Shown here one piece after another: positions 1 through 7,978 of a stretch of 30,661 nt of DNA. Location of the stretch: positions 1 to 30,661 of the forward strand of contig JACAFT010000010.1 in NCBI GenBank assembly GCA_013378375.1, written 5' to 3'. Below the pieces are notes generated by a model, which did no database searches, was not told the origin of the DNA, and was given only the letters and a program-made list of their open reading frames with translations. A program made the position numbers and the translations under genes. Each line of letters begins with the position of its first letter. Within the stretch, counting starts at the first letter, position 1. The stretch comes from UBA57 sp013378375. Lineage in GTDB: Archaea > Thermoproteota > Nitrososphaeria > Nitrososphaerales > UBA57.

Positions 1-885
1 AGCTTGCATAATACCAATAACAGTAGCACCACCAGATTTGTCATGTTTCATTTCATCCATTGATGCAGAGGGTTTAATAGATATTCCTCCAGTATCAAAA
101 GTAATTGTTTTTCCAACAAAAACAATTGGTTTTTCTCTACGTTTACCACCCGAATATTCCATAATAATAAAACAAGGAGGTTGTTTAGAACCTTGAGCAA
201 CACCCAATAAACCTCCAAATCCTAATTGTTTAAGCTTTTGAGTTGTAAATACAGTCGTTTTTATAGGTCGACCTGAAGAGATTTTTTTAACACGTTGAGC
301 AATGTAGGTAGGAGTACAATAATTACTAGGAAGATTAGATAAATCACGAGACAGCATTATTGCATTGGAAATTATTTCTCCATGTTTAATAATTTTGTTT
401 AGAGATGGCACTAGTTTATTATTAATTGTAATTTTCATAAGAGCAGGTCTAAAACTTTTTTTCTCACTTTTATACGTATTAAAATCATAAAGACCAAGAT
501 CAGCTCCTCGTACTATAGCTTCAATATCACTTTCAGAAACATTTGAACAATCATAATTAAAAACATATGTTTTACATTTTAATGTCTTTGCAGTAACTGA
601 AGCATTAGCTGATATATCCTGTAAAATATCCAGATTAATTTCGTCTATATCTCCAACGCCTAAAAGTAATACATTAGTTAATCCAGTGCGTAATAATAAT
701 GATTCAGATTTTTTTCCACAGAATTCTTTATTTTTTATAACTTTAGATATCAATCCATTAAGTTGTTTATCGATAGACTTAGTATTAGGACTTAACTTCA
801 AACTTTTAGAAATAATAGTAGAAACAAGAGGAGTTTCCAATAACTTTAAATTAAAAGTCTCAAATTTCTTTTTCAATTCAGTCAT
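1..885 (-). CDS. pepA: Leucyl aminopeptidase, M17 family (C-terminus outside window)
   Basis: Cytosolic metallo-aminopeptidase that removes N-terminal residues from peptides. The first 295 residues are visible; the frame runs off the left edge without a stop, so the end of the catalytic domain is missing. The M17 metal-binding stretch is near residues 263-290: a VGK lysine, FDTGG with its aspartate, SIKPS, and MKHD with the next aspartate ligand. It reads GKT and HDKSGG where most relatives have GKG and DMGGA, a mild departure. The ATG at 885 overlaps the upstream protease stop as ATGA, which indicates translational coupling of two proteolysis genes. Family assignment is firm; substrate preference is not readable. 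Confidence 0.88.
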   Translation of the reverse strand, partial: MTELKKKFETFNLKLLETPLVSTIISKSLKLSPNTKSIDKQLNGLISKVIKNKEFCGKKSESLLLRTGLTNVLLLGVGDIDEINLDILQDISANASVTAKTLKCKTYVFNYDCSNVSESDIEAIVRGADLGLYDFNTYKSEKKSFRPALMKITINNKLVPSLNKIIKHGEIISNAIMLSRDLSNLPSNYCTPTYIAQRVKKISSGRPIKTTVFTTQKLKQLGFGGLLGVAQGSKQPPCFIIMEYSGGKRREKPIVFVGKTITFDTGGISIKPSASMDEMKHDKSGGATVIGIMQA

Positions 886-1664
886 ATAATATACGATACG
901 ATTAATATAAATGATATAGAAATAAAGAAAAAAACAAACCAAATAATTTTATTCCAGTCGAATACTTTCTTACCATCAATAATGCTAAAAGGTAATAAAT
1001 TAAATGTAGCAAGAAATCCATTTATAAAAGCAGCAGTAGACAAGATAGATTGCCATTCACTTGATAGAGACGACCAAGATAGAATTATTATAGATATAAA
1101 ACCTAAAACAATATTACTAAACGGACCAGATAATGCAATTTGTCCTAAAATTTTTTTTGATGGGGAACCAGATATAACAACAGCCCCAGGGGCAATTATT
1201 TTAAACGGAATTGGAAATATACTTAAAAAAGTCAGAAATAAACCAAAAGAATTCACGCGAAATTCAGCATTAAAGCCATTTTTTAATGCAAAAAATTTAT
1301 GTGACATTTCATGTATTAAAAAAGAACCCATTAGAATTATAGAAAGAACAAGTACAGTCCAAACAGGATAAGATCCGCCGAAATTAACAAAGAAAAATGA
1401 TATTCCAACTAATAATACTAGAATCATTCCAAGAAATAAATGCCTTGATTCTGAGGACAAGAGTTGATTAATTTTAGAATCAAAAGACCTTGTATTGGAA
1501 ATTCGTTGAGGATTTAAATATTCAATATCACGGTGACTATGAACAGTATGTAATTGAATGCAATCATGTTTTTCAGGTAAACGATGTGATGAACATAAAA
1601 CCATTTTACAATATGAACAAGTAAAAGGAAGATCTTGATCAATGGAACAAAATGAACATTGCAT
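882..1664 (-). CDS. AN1-type zinc finger fused to an M50 site-2 protease
   Basis: Probable intramembrane zinc metalloprotease. Residues 1-45 hold a compact Cys/His finger (CSFC, CSYC, CSSH, KHDC) resembling the AN1 finger. A linker leads to hydrophobic segments from about residue 75. The HEMSH motif at 118-122 gives the two histidine ligands and glutamate, and a late NLLPFSIIDG motif (about 222-231) supplies the S2P-type aspartate. Five or six membrane segments are likely. AN1-S2P fusions are known in archaea; the finger may bind a partner or substrate, but that is inference. The stop overlaps the start of the aminopeptidase by four bases, so the two are probably made together. Confidence 0.85.
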   Translation of the reverse strand: MQCSFCSIDQDLPFTCSYCKMVLCSSHRLPEKHDCIQLHTVHSHRDIEYLNPQRISNTRSFDSKINQLLSSESRHLFLGMILVLLVGISFFFVNFGGSYPVWTVLVLSIILMGSFLIHEMSHKFFALKNGFNAEFRVNSFGLFLTFLSIFPIPFKIIAPGAVVISGSPSKKILGQIALSGPFSNIVLGFISIIILSWSSLSSEWQSILSTAAFINGFLATFNLLPFSIIDGKKVFDWNKIIWFVFFFISISFILIVSYII

Positions 1665-1717
1665 AATTACAATTTGAAGGCATAAATAATAAATATATTA
1701 TCAGAATTTGATTTACA

Positions 1718-3274
1718 TTAGAGAAATTTATCCAAACCGGTTTTGTCTTTATCCAAGACGTTTTTCGTTACAGGATTTGTATTTTTACTAAATCTTTTAA
1801 CAGTTCGTTTAGCTTGTGATAATCTTTGTTGACTTACATAGTAATTAGTTTCATCTCGAGTTCCTTTAGTAATAAAAGATACAACACTACCAGGAGATTT
1901 TCTTCCGGTACGTCCCATTCTCTGAGTAAATCTAATAGCACTCGCAACATTATCGTAGAAAATAACCAATTTACATTCAGAAACGTCAAGTCCTTCTTCG
2001 CCAACTTGAGTTGCAACTAAGACATCATATTCACCAGACTTTAGTTTTTCCAGTGATTCTAATTGTAGTTTTTGTGATTGTCCTGTTTGACCACTTTTTC
2101 CTATCAATTTACCAACATGATAACCCTTACCGTGTAAAACTTCGAAGATTTTATCAATAGTATCTCGATAACTGGCAAAAATTATCGCCTTGTCAGTTCC
2201 CCGAAGTCTATCATCTAGAATTGTTTCTAACTTGGCCAATTTTGGATGTTCGTCTCCATTGGACTGTAAACGATTAGTAAGAGCAAGTGCTTGTTTAAAA
2301 TCAGGATTCTCGAGTAGTTTCTTAACACCACTAGACTTTTGTTTCGCGGATAAACGAGACATATATTGAGAAAAACTATACACTCCTTGAGTTTCAATTA
2401 TGTTTAGACCATGAATTAACCTCACCATTGAGTATAAATTGCTTCTAATATCCCATCTTTTAGACAAATGTGGATCATTTTCTATTTGATGACTCTTTGC
2501 AAGTACAGCTTTCAATGAAGGATCTTTGGGTAACAATTGACCAGCATATCTTAATTTTAAGGAATATGAAGAAAGAGTATTTCGAATATGGTTGCTAATT
2601 GTTTTCATATCTTCAGGCAATTCTACTTCAATTCTTTGTACATCAGTAGTATGAACATAGGGTTTAACATCCTCACTATCTCGGTCTCGAGCTTCAATGT
2701 GAGTAGAATGAAGATTTGATATAATTTCTTGCACCTTAAGAGATTCACTAGGAAGAGAAGCAGTCATTCCGCACATTCTAATATTTTCATTTATTGAATA
2801 CAATGAATTTGAAATGGATGTATAAGCATAATCTCCAACAGCTCGATGCACTTCATCAAAAATAACAACAGAAAACTGATTTAAATCAACTATATTACGA
2901 GCTATGTCGAGTTTGAGTATCTGAGGAGTAGCACAAACGACTTGATTTTGCCATTTAGTTTTTCTTTTAGATATAGTATCTTCACCTGTAATTACACTAA
3001 TTTCTGTTTCAGAAAGATCTAATGAATTTAATAGAAACTCATAATGTTGATGAACAAGTACACGAGTAGGCGCTAGAATCATACAGGTTTTATCTGGATA
3101 ATCAATCATTGAATCTGCAATAGTCAAGAGAGCAATTACTGTTTTTCCAAGACTAGTAGGAAGAACAACTAAAGAATTCTGCGATTTAATTGACTTCGTA
3201 ATATTAACCTGATAATCTCGTTGATCGATAATCATTTTTTTAACATATTTTTTATCAATAAAGTCAGAGGCCAC
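1718..3274 (-). CDS. Hef/XPF-like superfamily 2 DNA helicase without nuclease domain
   Basis: ATP-dependent helicase of the Hef/FANCM group, which acts on stalled forks and branched DNA. Walker A is PTSLGKT (about residues 39-45), motif II is DEVH, motif III is TASL, and motif VI is QRMGRTGR in the second RecA domain. A roughly 100-residue helical insert lies between the RecA domains, as in Hef. At 518 residues it lacks the XPF nuclease that follows the helicase in euryarchaeal Hef; in crenarchaea and thaumarchaea the two parts are separate proteins. The tail ends TGLDKFL, which resembles a C-terminal PCNA-interacting peptide (inference). It stands alone on the minus strand, about 50 bp upstream of the protease gene. 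Confidence 0.88.
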   Translation of the reverse strand: MASDFIDKKYVKKMIIDQRDYQVNITKSIKSQNSLVVLPTSLGKTVIALLTIADSMIDYPDKTCMILAPTRVLVHQHYEFLLNSLDLSETEISVITGEDTISKRKTKWQNQVVCATPQILKLDIARNIVDLNQFSVVIFDEVHRAVGDYAYTSISNSLYSINENIRMCGMTASLPSESLKVQEIISNLHSTHIEARDRDSEDVKPYVHTTDVQRIEVELPEDMKTISNHIRNTLSSYSLKLRYAGQLLPKDPSLKAVLAKSHQIENDPHLSKRWDIRSNLYSMVRLIHGLNIIETQGVYSFSQYMSRLSAKQKSSGVKKLLENPDFKQALALTNRLQSNGDEHPKLAKLETILDDRLRGTDKAIIFASYRDTIDKIFEVLHGKGYHVGKLIGKSGQTGQSQKLQLESLEKLKSGEYDVLVATQVGEEGLDVSECKLVIFYDNVASAIRFTQRMGRTGRKSPGSVVSFITKGTRDETNYYVSQQRLSQAKRTVKRFSKNTNPVTKNVLDKDKTGLDKFL

Positions 3275-3369
3275 AATTTATTATAGAGACAAGATAGTTA
3301 AAAATTTAGAATACTAGTAAAATTTGATAACTACCTTAAATAAATCAACAACATAATATTTATTTAACA

Positions 3370-3975
3370 TTGAAAAAAGGCAAATTAATTGTTATCGAAG
3401 GAATAGACCAATCAGGGAAAAAAACACAGTCATTATTACTAAAGAATAAGATATCAAAGGAAGGATACAAAGCAGGGTACATATCTTTTCCCAAATATAA
3501 TTCAAATACAGGAAAATTAATAAAAAAATGCCTCAGTAATAATGATTTTTCTGTAGAATTATCACATATACTCCTATCAGCAAATAGATGGGAATTTAGA
3601 GAGGAAATAATAAAACAACTTAAGGAAAACGACTTTCTTGTATGCAATCGTTATTGTGATTCAAATATCGCATATGGAATAGCAAATGGATTGGATAGAA
3701 AATGGCTAATGAACCTAGATATAGGTTTACCTAAATCAGATCTTACAATACTAATAGATATACCATTAACAGAATCAATAGTAAGAAAGAGTGATGCCCG
3801 AGACAGATACGAAAAAAATAGAAAATTTCTGTCTGAAGTAAGAAGAAAGTATAAGAATTTAGCAACAAAAAACAAGTGGCAAAAAATAAATGGAAATAAA
3901 AGTAAAAAAGAAGTTAGTAATAAAATCTGGGAAGTAGTAAATAAAAAATATAAAATTGATAAAAATGAAAGATAA
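3370..3975 (+). CDS. tmk: Thymidylate kinase
   Basis: Phosphorylates dTMP to dTDP for DNA synthesis. The P-loop region GIDQSGKKTQ is at residues 10-19, followed by a FPKY segment, NRYCDSNIAYG (the DRY-like nucleotide-binding motif) near residue 97, and an RDRYEK lid segment. At 201 residues it has the usual length. The start is TTG; no ATG lies in a sensible position. The P-loop has Lys where most kinases have Ser/Thr after GK (see findings). Its last 11 bases overlap the next gene's ATG, and pairing with an HD phosphohydrolase suggests a dNTP-metabolism pair. Confidence 0.85.
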   Translation: MKKGKLIVIEGIDQSGKKTQSLLLKNKISKEGYKAGYISFPKYNSNTGKLIKKCLSNNDFSVELSHILLSANRWEFREEIIKQLKENDFLVCNRYCDSNIAYGIANGLDRKWLMNLDIGLPKSDLTILIDIPLTESIVRKSDARDRYEKNRKFLSEVRRKYKNLATKNKWQKINGNKSKKEVSNKIWEVVNKKYKIDKNER

Positions 3976-5224
3976 AGTTGCGCAGATTAGAGATCCAGTA
4001 CATGGTTATATTTATGCAAATGAGCTAGAATGTAAAATTATTGATTCGCCTATTTTTCAGAGATTAAGAGGAATAAGACAATTAGCTTCAGCGCATCTAA
4101 CATATCCAGGAGCTCATCATACAAGATTTGAACATTGTATTGGTTCAATGTATTTAGCAAAAAGAGCAACAGTACATTTAAGATCGAGAAATATAATTGA
4201 TGAAGAAAAAGGAACAGAATTATCAGTGGCAGCATTATTACATGATATTGGTCATGGTCCTTTTTCGCATTTGTTTGAAGAAGTATTACACGAAAAAGGT
4301 ACTACACATGAAAATATTACAGATAGAATAATAAGAGAAACAGAAATATCAGATATCTTAAGCGCTTATGGAATCAATGTAAAAAAATTCTCAAAATTGT
4401 GTTTAGGAACATCAAAAAATCACCCTCGATTTATGAATGATATAATTGCAGGATTTTTAAGCGTAGATTCAATGGATTATTTATTAAGAGATTCATATTT
4501 TTCAGGAGTAGAATATGGGAAAGTGGATGTTCATAGAATTATTGATGCGTATAAAGTTACAGAAAAAAAGCTTGCAATTAACAAAGATAGTCTATACGCT
4601 CTAGAATCATTAATGCTTGCAAGATATGAGATGTTTAGAGCAGTATATTTTCATAAAAGTGTACGAGCATCTGCAATAATGATAACAAGGGCAATGAGTT
4701 TATCAGACGATATATTACACTTTACTGATCTTAAGGATTTAGAAGGGTTTCTAGAACTGACGGATGATAGAACATTGTTCAAAATATTAAATATTCAACC
4801 GAAAAATGATAATACAAAATTAGCTCAAAAATTAGCAAAAGATTATACAAATAGAAAAATGTTAAAATTGGTTTTTGAAAAAATGGTATTGGGAAAAGAT
4901 AAATTCAGTACAAGAATATTTGTACAAAAGAAGTTTCGTGAAAACTTAGAACAAGAAATTGCAGATAAAGCAAAAGTTCCTATAAGTCATGTATTCATAG
5001 ATGTATCAACAGCGACTTCAGTTCCCACAACTTCAACCAAGGAAGCATTTAATCAAGTTACTTTGATTTCAAATGAACCTGGCAAAAGAAAATTAGAAAT
5101 AATAAAAGCAACGGAATTACCTCTAATGAACGCAATATTAGGGTATATGGATATAATTAGAATTTATACGACTGCAGGATATAAGAAAAAAGTAGAAAGT
5201 GTAATGAGTTCAATTTTTAAATAA
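3965..5224 (+). CDS. HD-domain phosphohydrolase (SAMHD1/dGTPase-like)
   Basis: Metal-dependent phosphohydrolase, probably acting on deoxynucleoside triphosphates. The HD metal-site residues are visible: HHTRFEHCIGS (first His), LLHDIGHGPFSH (His-Asp, then two further His) and a later DSMDYLLRDS aspartate. The opening QIRDPVHGYI is typical of this family in archaea and bacteria. I chose ATG 3965; an in-frame TTG at 3956 would add three residues. It overlaps tmk by 11 bp, so both are co-translated. Substrate is inferred from family and from the dTMP kinase neighbour. Confidence 0.87.
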   Translation: MKDKVAQIRDPVHGYIYANELECKIIDSPIFQRLRGIRQLASAHLTYPGAHHTRFEHCIGSMYLAKRATVHLRSRNIIDEEKGTELSVAALLHDIGHGPFSHLFEEVLHEKGTTHENITDRIIRETEISDILSAYGINVKKFSKLCLGTSKNHPRFMNDIIAGFLSVDSMDYLLRDSYFSGVEYGKVDVHRIIDAYKVTEKKLAINKDSLYALESLMLARYEMFRAVYFHKSVRASAIMITRAMSLSDDILHFTDLKDLEGFLELTDDRTLFKILNIQPKNDNTKLAQKLAKDYTNRKMLKLVFEKMVLGKDKFSTRIFVQKKFRENLEQEIADKAKVPISHVFIDVSTATSVPTTSTKEAFNQVTLISNEPGKRKLEIIKATELPLMNAILGYMDIIRIYTTAGYKKKVESVMSSIFK

Positions 5225-5227
5225 GAT

Positions 5228-5563
5228 TTATAATTTTAGCAAATGTGATTTTATTTCTTTAATTAGATCAATAGCAGTTTCTGGTTTTAATTCTTTTTTA
5301 AGGTGAACAGAAGATAAACCGATACCTTTAGACAAATTACTAGCAAGTTCACTAAGTAGTTGAGGAAACATTGGAGAGAATTCACTAGGAATTATAACAC
5401 TAGTATTAACCACGTTTGATGTGTTAAGTGATAAAGATATTGAGCCTAAACTAGATTGATTGCCCTCAGTAACGGATATAAAACACCCGTTTGAGTATTG
5501 TAAAATTGATAAATGAAAAGACTGTTCTCCAACAGATATTACATCAGTAATTGGCTTCCCCAC
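5228..5563 (-). CDS. Small protein, possibly proteasome-assembly-chaperone-3-like
   Basis: A 111-residue soluble protein that I do not recognise with certainty. The pattern is alternating beta strands (about residues 14-45, including GSISLSL), a strand VIIPSEF, a long amphipathic helix (about 66-80), a strand, and a final helix (about 93-109). This order, and spaced similarity to the GTLVSL...VLLG...KNLVAF pattern of eukaryotic PAC3/PSMG3, suggests a proteasome-assembly-chaperone fold. The similarity is from memory and weak. It is convergent with the HD gene (3 bp between stops) and next to the tRNA-Arg promoter. Confidence 0.45.
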   Translation of the reverse strand: MGKPITDVISVGEQSFHLSILQYSNGCFISVTEGNQSSLGSISLSLNTSNVVNTSVIIPSEFSPMFPQLLSELASNLSKGIGLSSVHLKKELKPETAIDLIKEIKSHLLKL

Positions 5564-5586
5564 ACGACTAATTATTAATTATGAAC

Positions 5587-5596
5587 TTTTATACTT
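5587..5596 (+). promoter_or_regulatory. TATA box for tRNA-Arg
   Basis: TTTTATACTT lies 21-30 bp before the first tRNA base, the usual archaeal TATA spacing. Confidence 0.6.
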
Positions 5597-5616
5597 TATT
5601 TAGTAAAATTGCACAA

Positions 5617-5766
5617 GGGCCCGTAGCGCAGTATCATAGAAATGATGTGCAATCTGGATTAGCGCGACAGAATAATAGTCGATCCTCCTAATCCGTGGCG
5701 ACAGCTGTAAAGATTAGATTAACTAATCTTGGTTAAAGGTCGTGAGTTCAAGTCTCACCGGGCCCG
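5617..5766 (+). tRNA. tRNA-Arg(CCT) with four predicted introns
   Basis: Acceptor GGGCCCG (5617-5623) pairs with CGGGCCC (5759-5765), discriminator G5766; T-arm GTGAG-TTCAAGT-CTCAC. Four removals give a perfect 76-nt tRNA. Intron 1, 5632-5652 (21 nt, D-loop 15/16): helix GCGC/GTGC, bulges AGT and AAT, inner hairpin ATCAT/ATGAT. Intron 2, 5671-5683 (13 nt, 30/31): helix CGAC/GTCG, bulges AGA and ATC. Intron 3, 5691-5702 (12 nt, canonical 37/38): helix CTCC/GGCG with one mismatch, bulges TAA and ACA. Intron 4, 5709-5736 (28 nt, 43/44): helix AGCT/GGTT, bulges GTA and AAA, inner 8-bp hairpin AAGATTAG/CTAATCTT. The mature anticodon arm is ACAGC-CTCCTAA-GCTGT. A20, C35 and U36 agree with arginine identity. 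Confidence 0.82.
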
Positions 5767-5775
5767 TTACAATAT

Positions 5776-6468
5776 TTACGAAATAGTTTTGTAATAATCA
5801 ATAACAGTATGAGATTCGATAAATGTAAGATTATGTTTTTTAGCAAGATTTTTACAGTCTGTCACAGATTTGGCATTAAAAGTTTGGTTATCTAGAATTT
5901 CACACATAATAATGACAGGAGTAAGATTTGCAAGCTTGCAAAGGAAGAGACTTAATTCAGTATGACCATCTCGGGAATTAAGTAAACCAGGTGATCCAAT
6001 AAGCATTTGAAGATGTCCAGGAGATTCGAAATCTGAATAGAAATCATTATAAAAATTATCATTTGACTCATAGGTTTGACATAAGTTGTGTAAAGATGAA
6101 ATAGTGTCAGAGCGTTGAGAATCAGTTGCTCCTCCAAGTCTACGATGATTAAATGTTATTGAATGTGTAGAACGTTTTGATACACTTCGAGTTTTATTAA
6201 CAAGTTGAGGCAGTGACTCAGATTCTGTTTTAAGAAGAATTTCCCACATGTAAGGTAATTCAAGTTTAGCTCCAATTTCAGGAGCAATAGCAACACAAAG
6301 AAGACCCCCACCAAGTTCACGCATTTGGTATATCTTTTTTGGAGTTACATGTTTAGCCGGTAGCATAATATCAGTTTCATTTTCTCTGGAATCATCATCG
6401 TGTAAAAGAATAAATTGGCCATTTTGAAGACTTTTAATCATTGCAGAGATATCTTGCCGGTCGCTCAA
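5776..6468 (-). CDS. ribB: 3,4-dihydroxy-2-butanone 4-phosphate synthase
   Basis: Converts ribulose 5-phosphate to the four-carbon precursor of riboflavin plus formate. The acidic metal/substrate motif DDSRENETD is at residues 26-34, followed by a GGGLLCVAI strand, a THSITFNHRR segment with the TDSQR loop, and FESPGHLQ ... GHTELSLFLCKLANL with the second metal ligand histidine, ending in a CEIL strand. At 230 residues it is a stand-alone RibB with no GTP cyclohydrolase II fusion, as in archaea. Riboflavin is also the precursor of F420, whose late genes cofD and cofC lie about 4 kb away. It ends 9 bp beyond the tRNA-Arg gene, on the opposite strand. Confidence 0.9.
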   Translation of the reverse strand: MSDRQDISAMIKSLQNGQFILLHDDDSRENETDIMLPAKHVTPKKIYQMRELGGGLLCVAIAPEIGAKLELPYMWEILLKTESESLPQLVNKTRSVSKRSTHSITFNHRRLGGATDSQRSDTISSLHNLCQTYESNDNFYNDFYSDFESPGHLQMLIGSPGLLNSRDGHTELSLFLCKLANLTPVIIMCEILDNQTFNAKSVTDCKNLAKKHNLTFIESHTVIDYYKTIS

Positions 6469-6524
6469 ATTATAAAATTAATATATTCAATTATTTTTTA
6501 ATATTATGAATACAAAACAGACAA

Positions 6525-6534
6525 TTTTATAAAA
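6525..6534 (+). promoter_or_regulatory. TATA box for the Hsp20 gene
   Basis: TTTTATAAAA lies 28-37 bp before the ATG, so the mRNA leader should be only a few bases long. Confidence 0.55.
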
Positions 6535-6561
6535 GGAAAAAAACATAGAATTAATAATAAA

Positions 6562-7146
6562 ATGACAGATATGGAAGAATTTTTTAATAAAATTAGAGAG
6601 AAATACCCATTTTTCATCCCACTTTTCGATGATTTCTTCAGAGATTTTGATGAATTCGAAGATATATTCAAAGAATGGGAACAAGGATTAAATGAAAAAA
6701 AGATGAACCGAGAATTAGATATATCCGAACCCATTATTTACGGATACTCTGTAAATATTGACGAAGAAGGTAAAACAGAAATTACAGAATTTGGGAATAT
6801 AAAACCAAACTCGGAAGGAAATCTACCAATAAAGATCACCGAGTCAAGAGAGCCATTAATTGACATTATTGATGGTAAAAAAGATATTAAAATTATTGTT
6901 GAATTACCAGGAGTTAAAAAATCAGATATTATTATAGAAATAAATCGTCAAGAAGATACAAACACAGGAAACAACTCTGTGTTTATTTCTACAAAAGGTT
7001 CAAAGGAATATTTTAAAGAAATTACATTAAAAGATAAAATATTACAAGAGTCTATACATGGAAAGTACAATAATGGAATACTTGAATTAGTCTTAAAAAA
7101 AGACGACAACAATAATTCAGTAAAAAAGAGAGTGAAAATAAATTAA
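6562..7146 (+). CDS. Small heat-shock protein, Hsp20/alpha-crystallin family
   Basis: Cytosolic holdase chaperone that keeps unfolding proteins soluble. The N-terminal arm (about residues 1-50) is very acidic and aromatic (FFNKIREKYPFF, DDFFRDFDEFEDIF). The alpha-crystallin domain covers about residues 95-185: IDIIDGKKDIKIIVELPGVKKSDI is typical of its opening strands, and YNNGILELVLKK is the conserved GxLxLxxxK end motif. The protein ends KKRVKIN without a clear IxI tail. It is the first gene of a same-strand run with the zinc-finger gene (36 bp gap). Family assignment is good; the long divergent arm is lineage-specific. Confidence 0.85.
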   Translation: MTDMEEFFNKIREKYPFFIPLFDDFFRDFDEFEDIFKEWEQGLNEKKMNRELDISEPIIYGYSVNIDEEGKTEITEFGNIKPNSEGNLPIKITESREPLIDIIDGKKDIKIIVELPGVKKSDIIIEINRQEDTNTGNNSVFISTKGSKEYFKEITLKDKILQESIHGKYNNGILELVLKKDDNNNSVKKRVKIN

Positions 7147-7182
7147 AAAGAAATTTTTTAAGGAGTTAGTGAAAAAAATATA

Positions 7183-7572
7183 ATGAATTTACCAGTAATG
7201 AGATGGGATACGGCCAAGAGAATATGGATCTCAGAAATAGGTGGAAGCTATAAGATCATGAAGCTACCATCACAATCACAAGGTTCGGGACAAGAAACTA
7301 TAACTGTGGGAGAAGGAGGAACTATGTGTAAAAATTGTGGTGAAATGTTTGAAGTGTGGGGAACAAACAAAACAACACCTCCAAGTTATTGTAGTTTTAG
7401 TTGTATGAAACAATGGTTAGATTATCACATAGATAATAGAAATGCTACACCGGAAGAAATAAAGAAGAAATCTTCAATGTCAATACCTGCAAATTCAAAA
7501 CTACCCATCATGAGATGGGAAAAAGCTACTAGAAAATGGACGATAGAAAATAAATCAGCTAGTGCAGCATAA
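7183..7572 (+). CDS. Zinc-finger protein with duplicated flanking motif
   Basis: A 129-residue protein not recognised by name. The centre (about 46-75) carries CKNC ... YCSFSC, a four-cysteine site resembling TRASH/MYM-type metal-binding fingers. Almost the same short motif occurs on both sides: LPVMRWDTAKRIWISE near the N-terminus and LPIMRWEKATRKWTIE near the C-terminus, an internal duplication around the finger. A purine-rich AAGGAG sits about 18 bp before the ATG. Metal sensing or nucleic-acid binding are both possible; the sequence does not decide. Confidence 0.7.
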   Translation: MNLPVMRWDTAKRIWISEIGGSYKIMKLPSQSQGSGQETITVGEGGTMCKNCGEMFEVWGTNKTTPPSYCSFSCMKQWLDYHIDNRNATPEEIKKKSSMSIPANSKLPIMRWEKATRKWTIENKSASAA

Positions 7573-7587
7573 GTGTGAAGATGTTTT

Positions 7588-7962
7588 TTGACTAAAAATT
7601 CTGATGGTCCTCTTGATAAAATAATGTCAGATTATGGCATTACACAAAAGGTTCTTACTGCAACAATCTTGGTATTTTTTAGCGGCGTATTGATTTTTTT
7701 TGACGAGGGTGGAAATTTCATGTATGGTATTCCAAGAGAGTTGATTATTCCAATATATCTAATACAGATCAGTTTAGCCCCACTATATCTGAAGAAGTAT
7801 AAATCAGCATATTTAGTAGGCATAATAGTAGCTGGTTTTGTTGCATTTACATATAGAGATGCTACAATTTTAGCACGAACTATTCCAATATTGCAATATT
7901 TTTTGGGTTTTTTTAGTATCTTAGCGTATAGAGAAATAATAGAAATCACAAAAACAAAATAA
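7588..7962 (+). CDS. Small integral membrane protein of unknown function
   Basis: A 124-residue protein with a hydrophilic N-terminus (MTKNSDGPLDKIMSDYG) and about four hydrophobic segments, near residues 21-39, 50-67, 73-90 and 97-117. No catalytic or ligand motif is visible. The start is TTG at 7588; the ATG at 7581 is in another frame and stops at once. It lies 15 bp after the zinc-finger gene and 16 bp before the ABC ATPase gene, so it is probably in the same transcript and may work with the transporter (inference). Confidence 0.65.
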   Translation: MTKNSDGPLDKIMSDYGITQKVLTATILVFFSGVLIFFDEGGNFMYGIPRELIIPIYLIQISLAPLYLKKYKSAYLVGIIVAGFVAFTYRDATILARTIPILQYFLGFFSILAYREIIEITKTK

Positions 7963-7978
7963 TTCAGTGTGATATAAA

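Noticed and set aside
982..1371. 129-codon plus-strand frame
   Set aside because: It is antisense to the HEMSH protease, whose motifs are clear; no recognisable protein pattern.
5719..5736. TTAAC/GTTAA as the anticodon stem of the tRNA at 5617
   Set aside because: Its loop does not hold a sensible anticodon; the segment is explained by the fourth intron, and the rest then folds perfectly.
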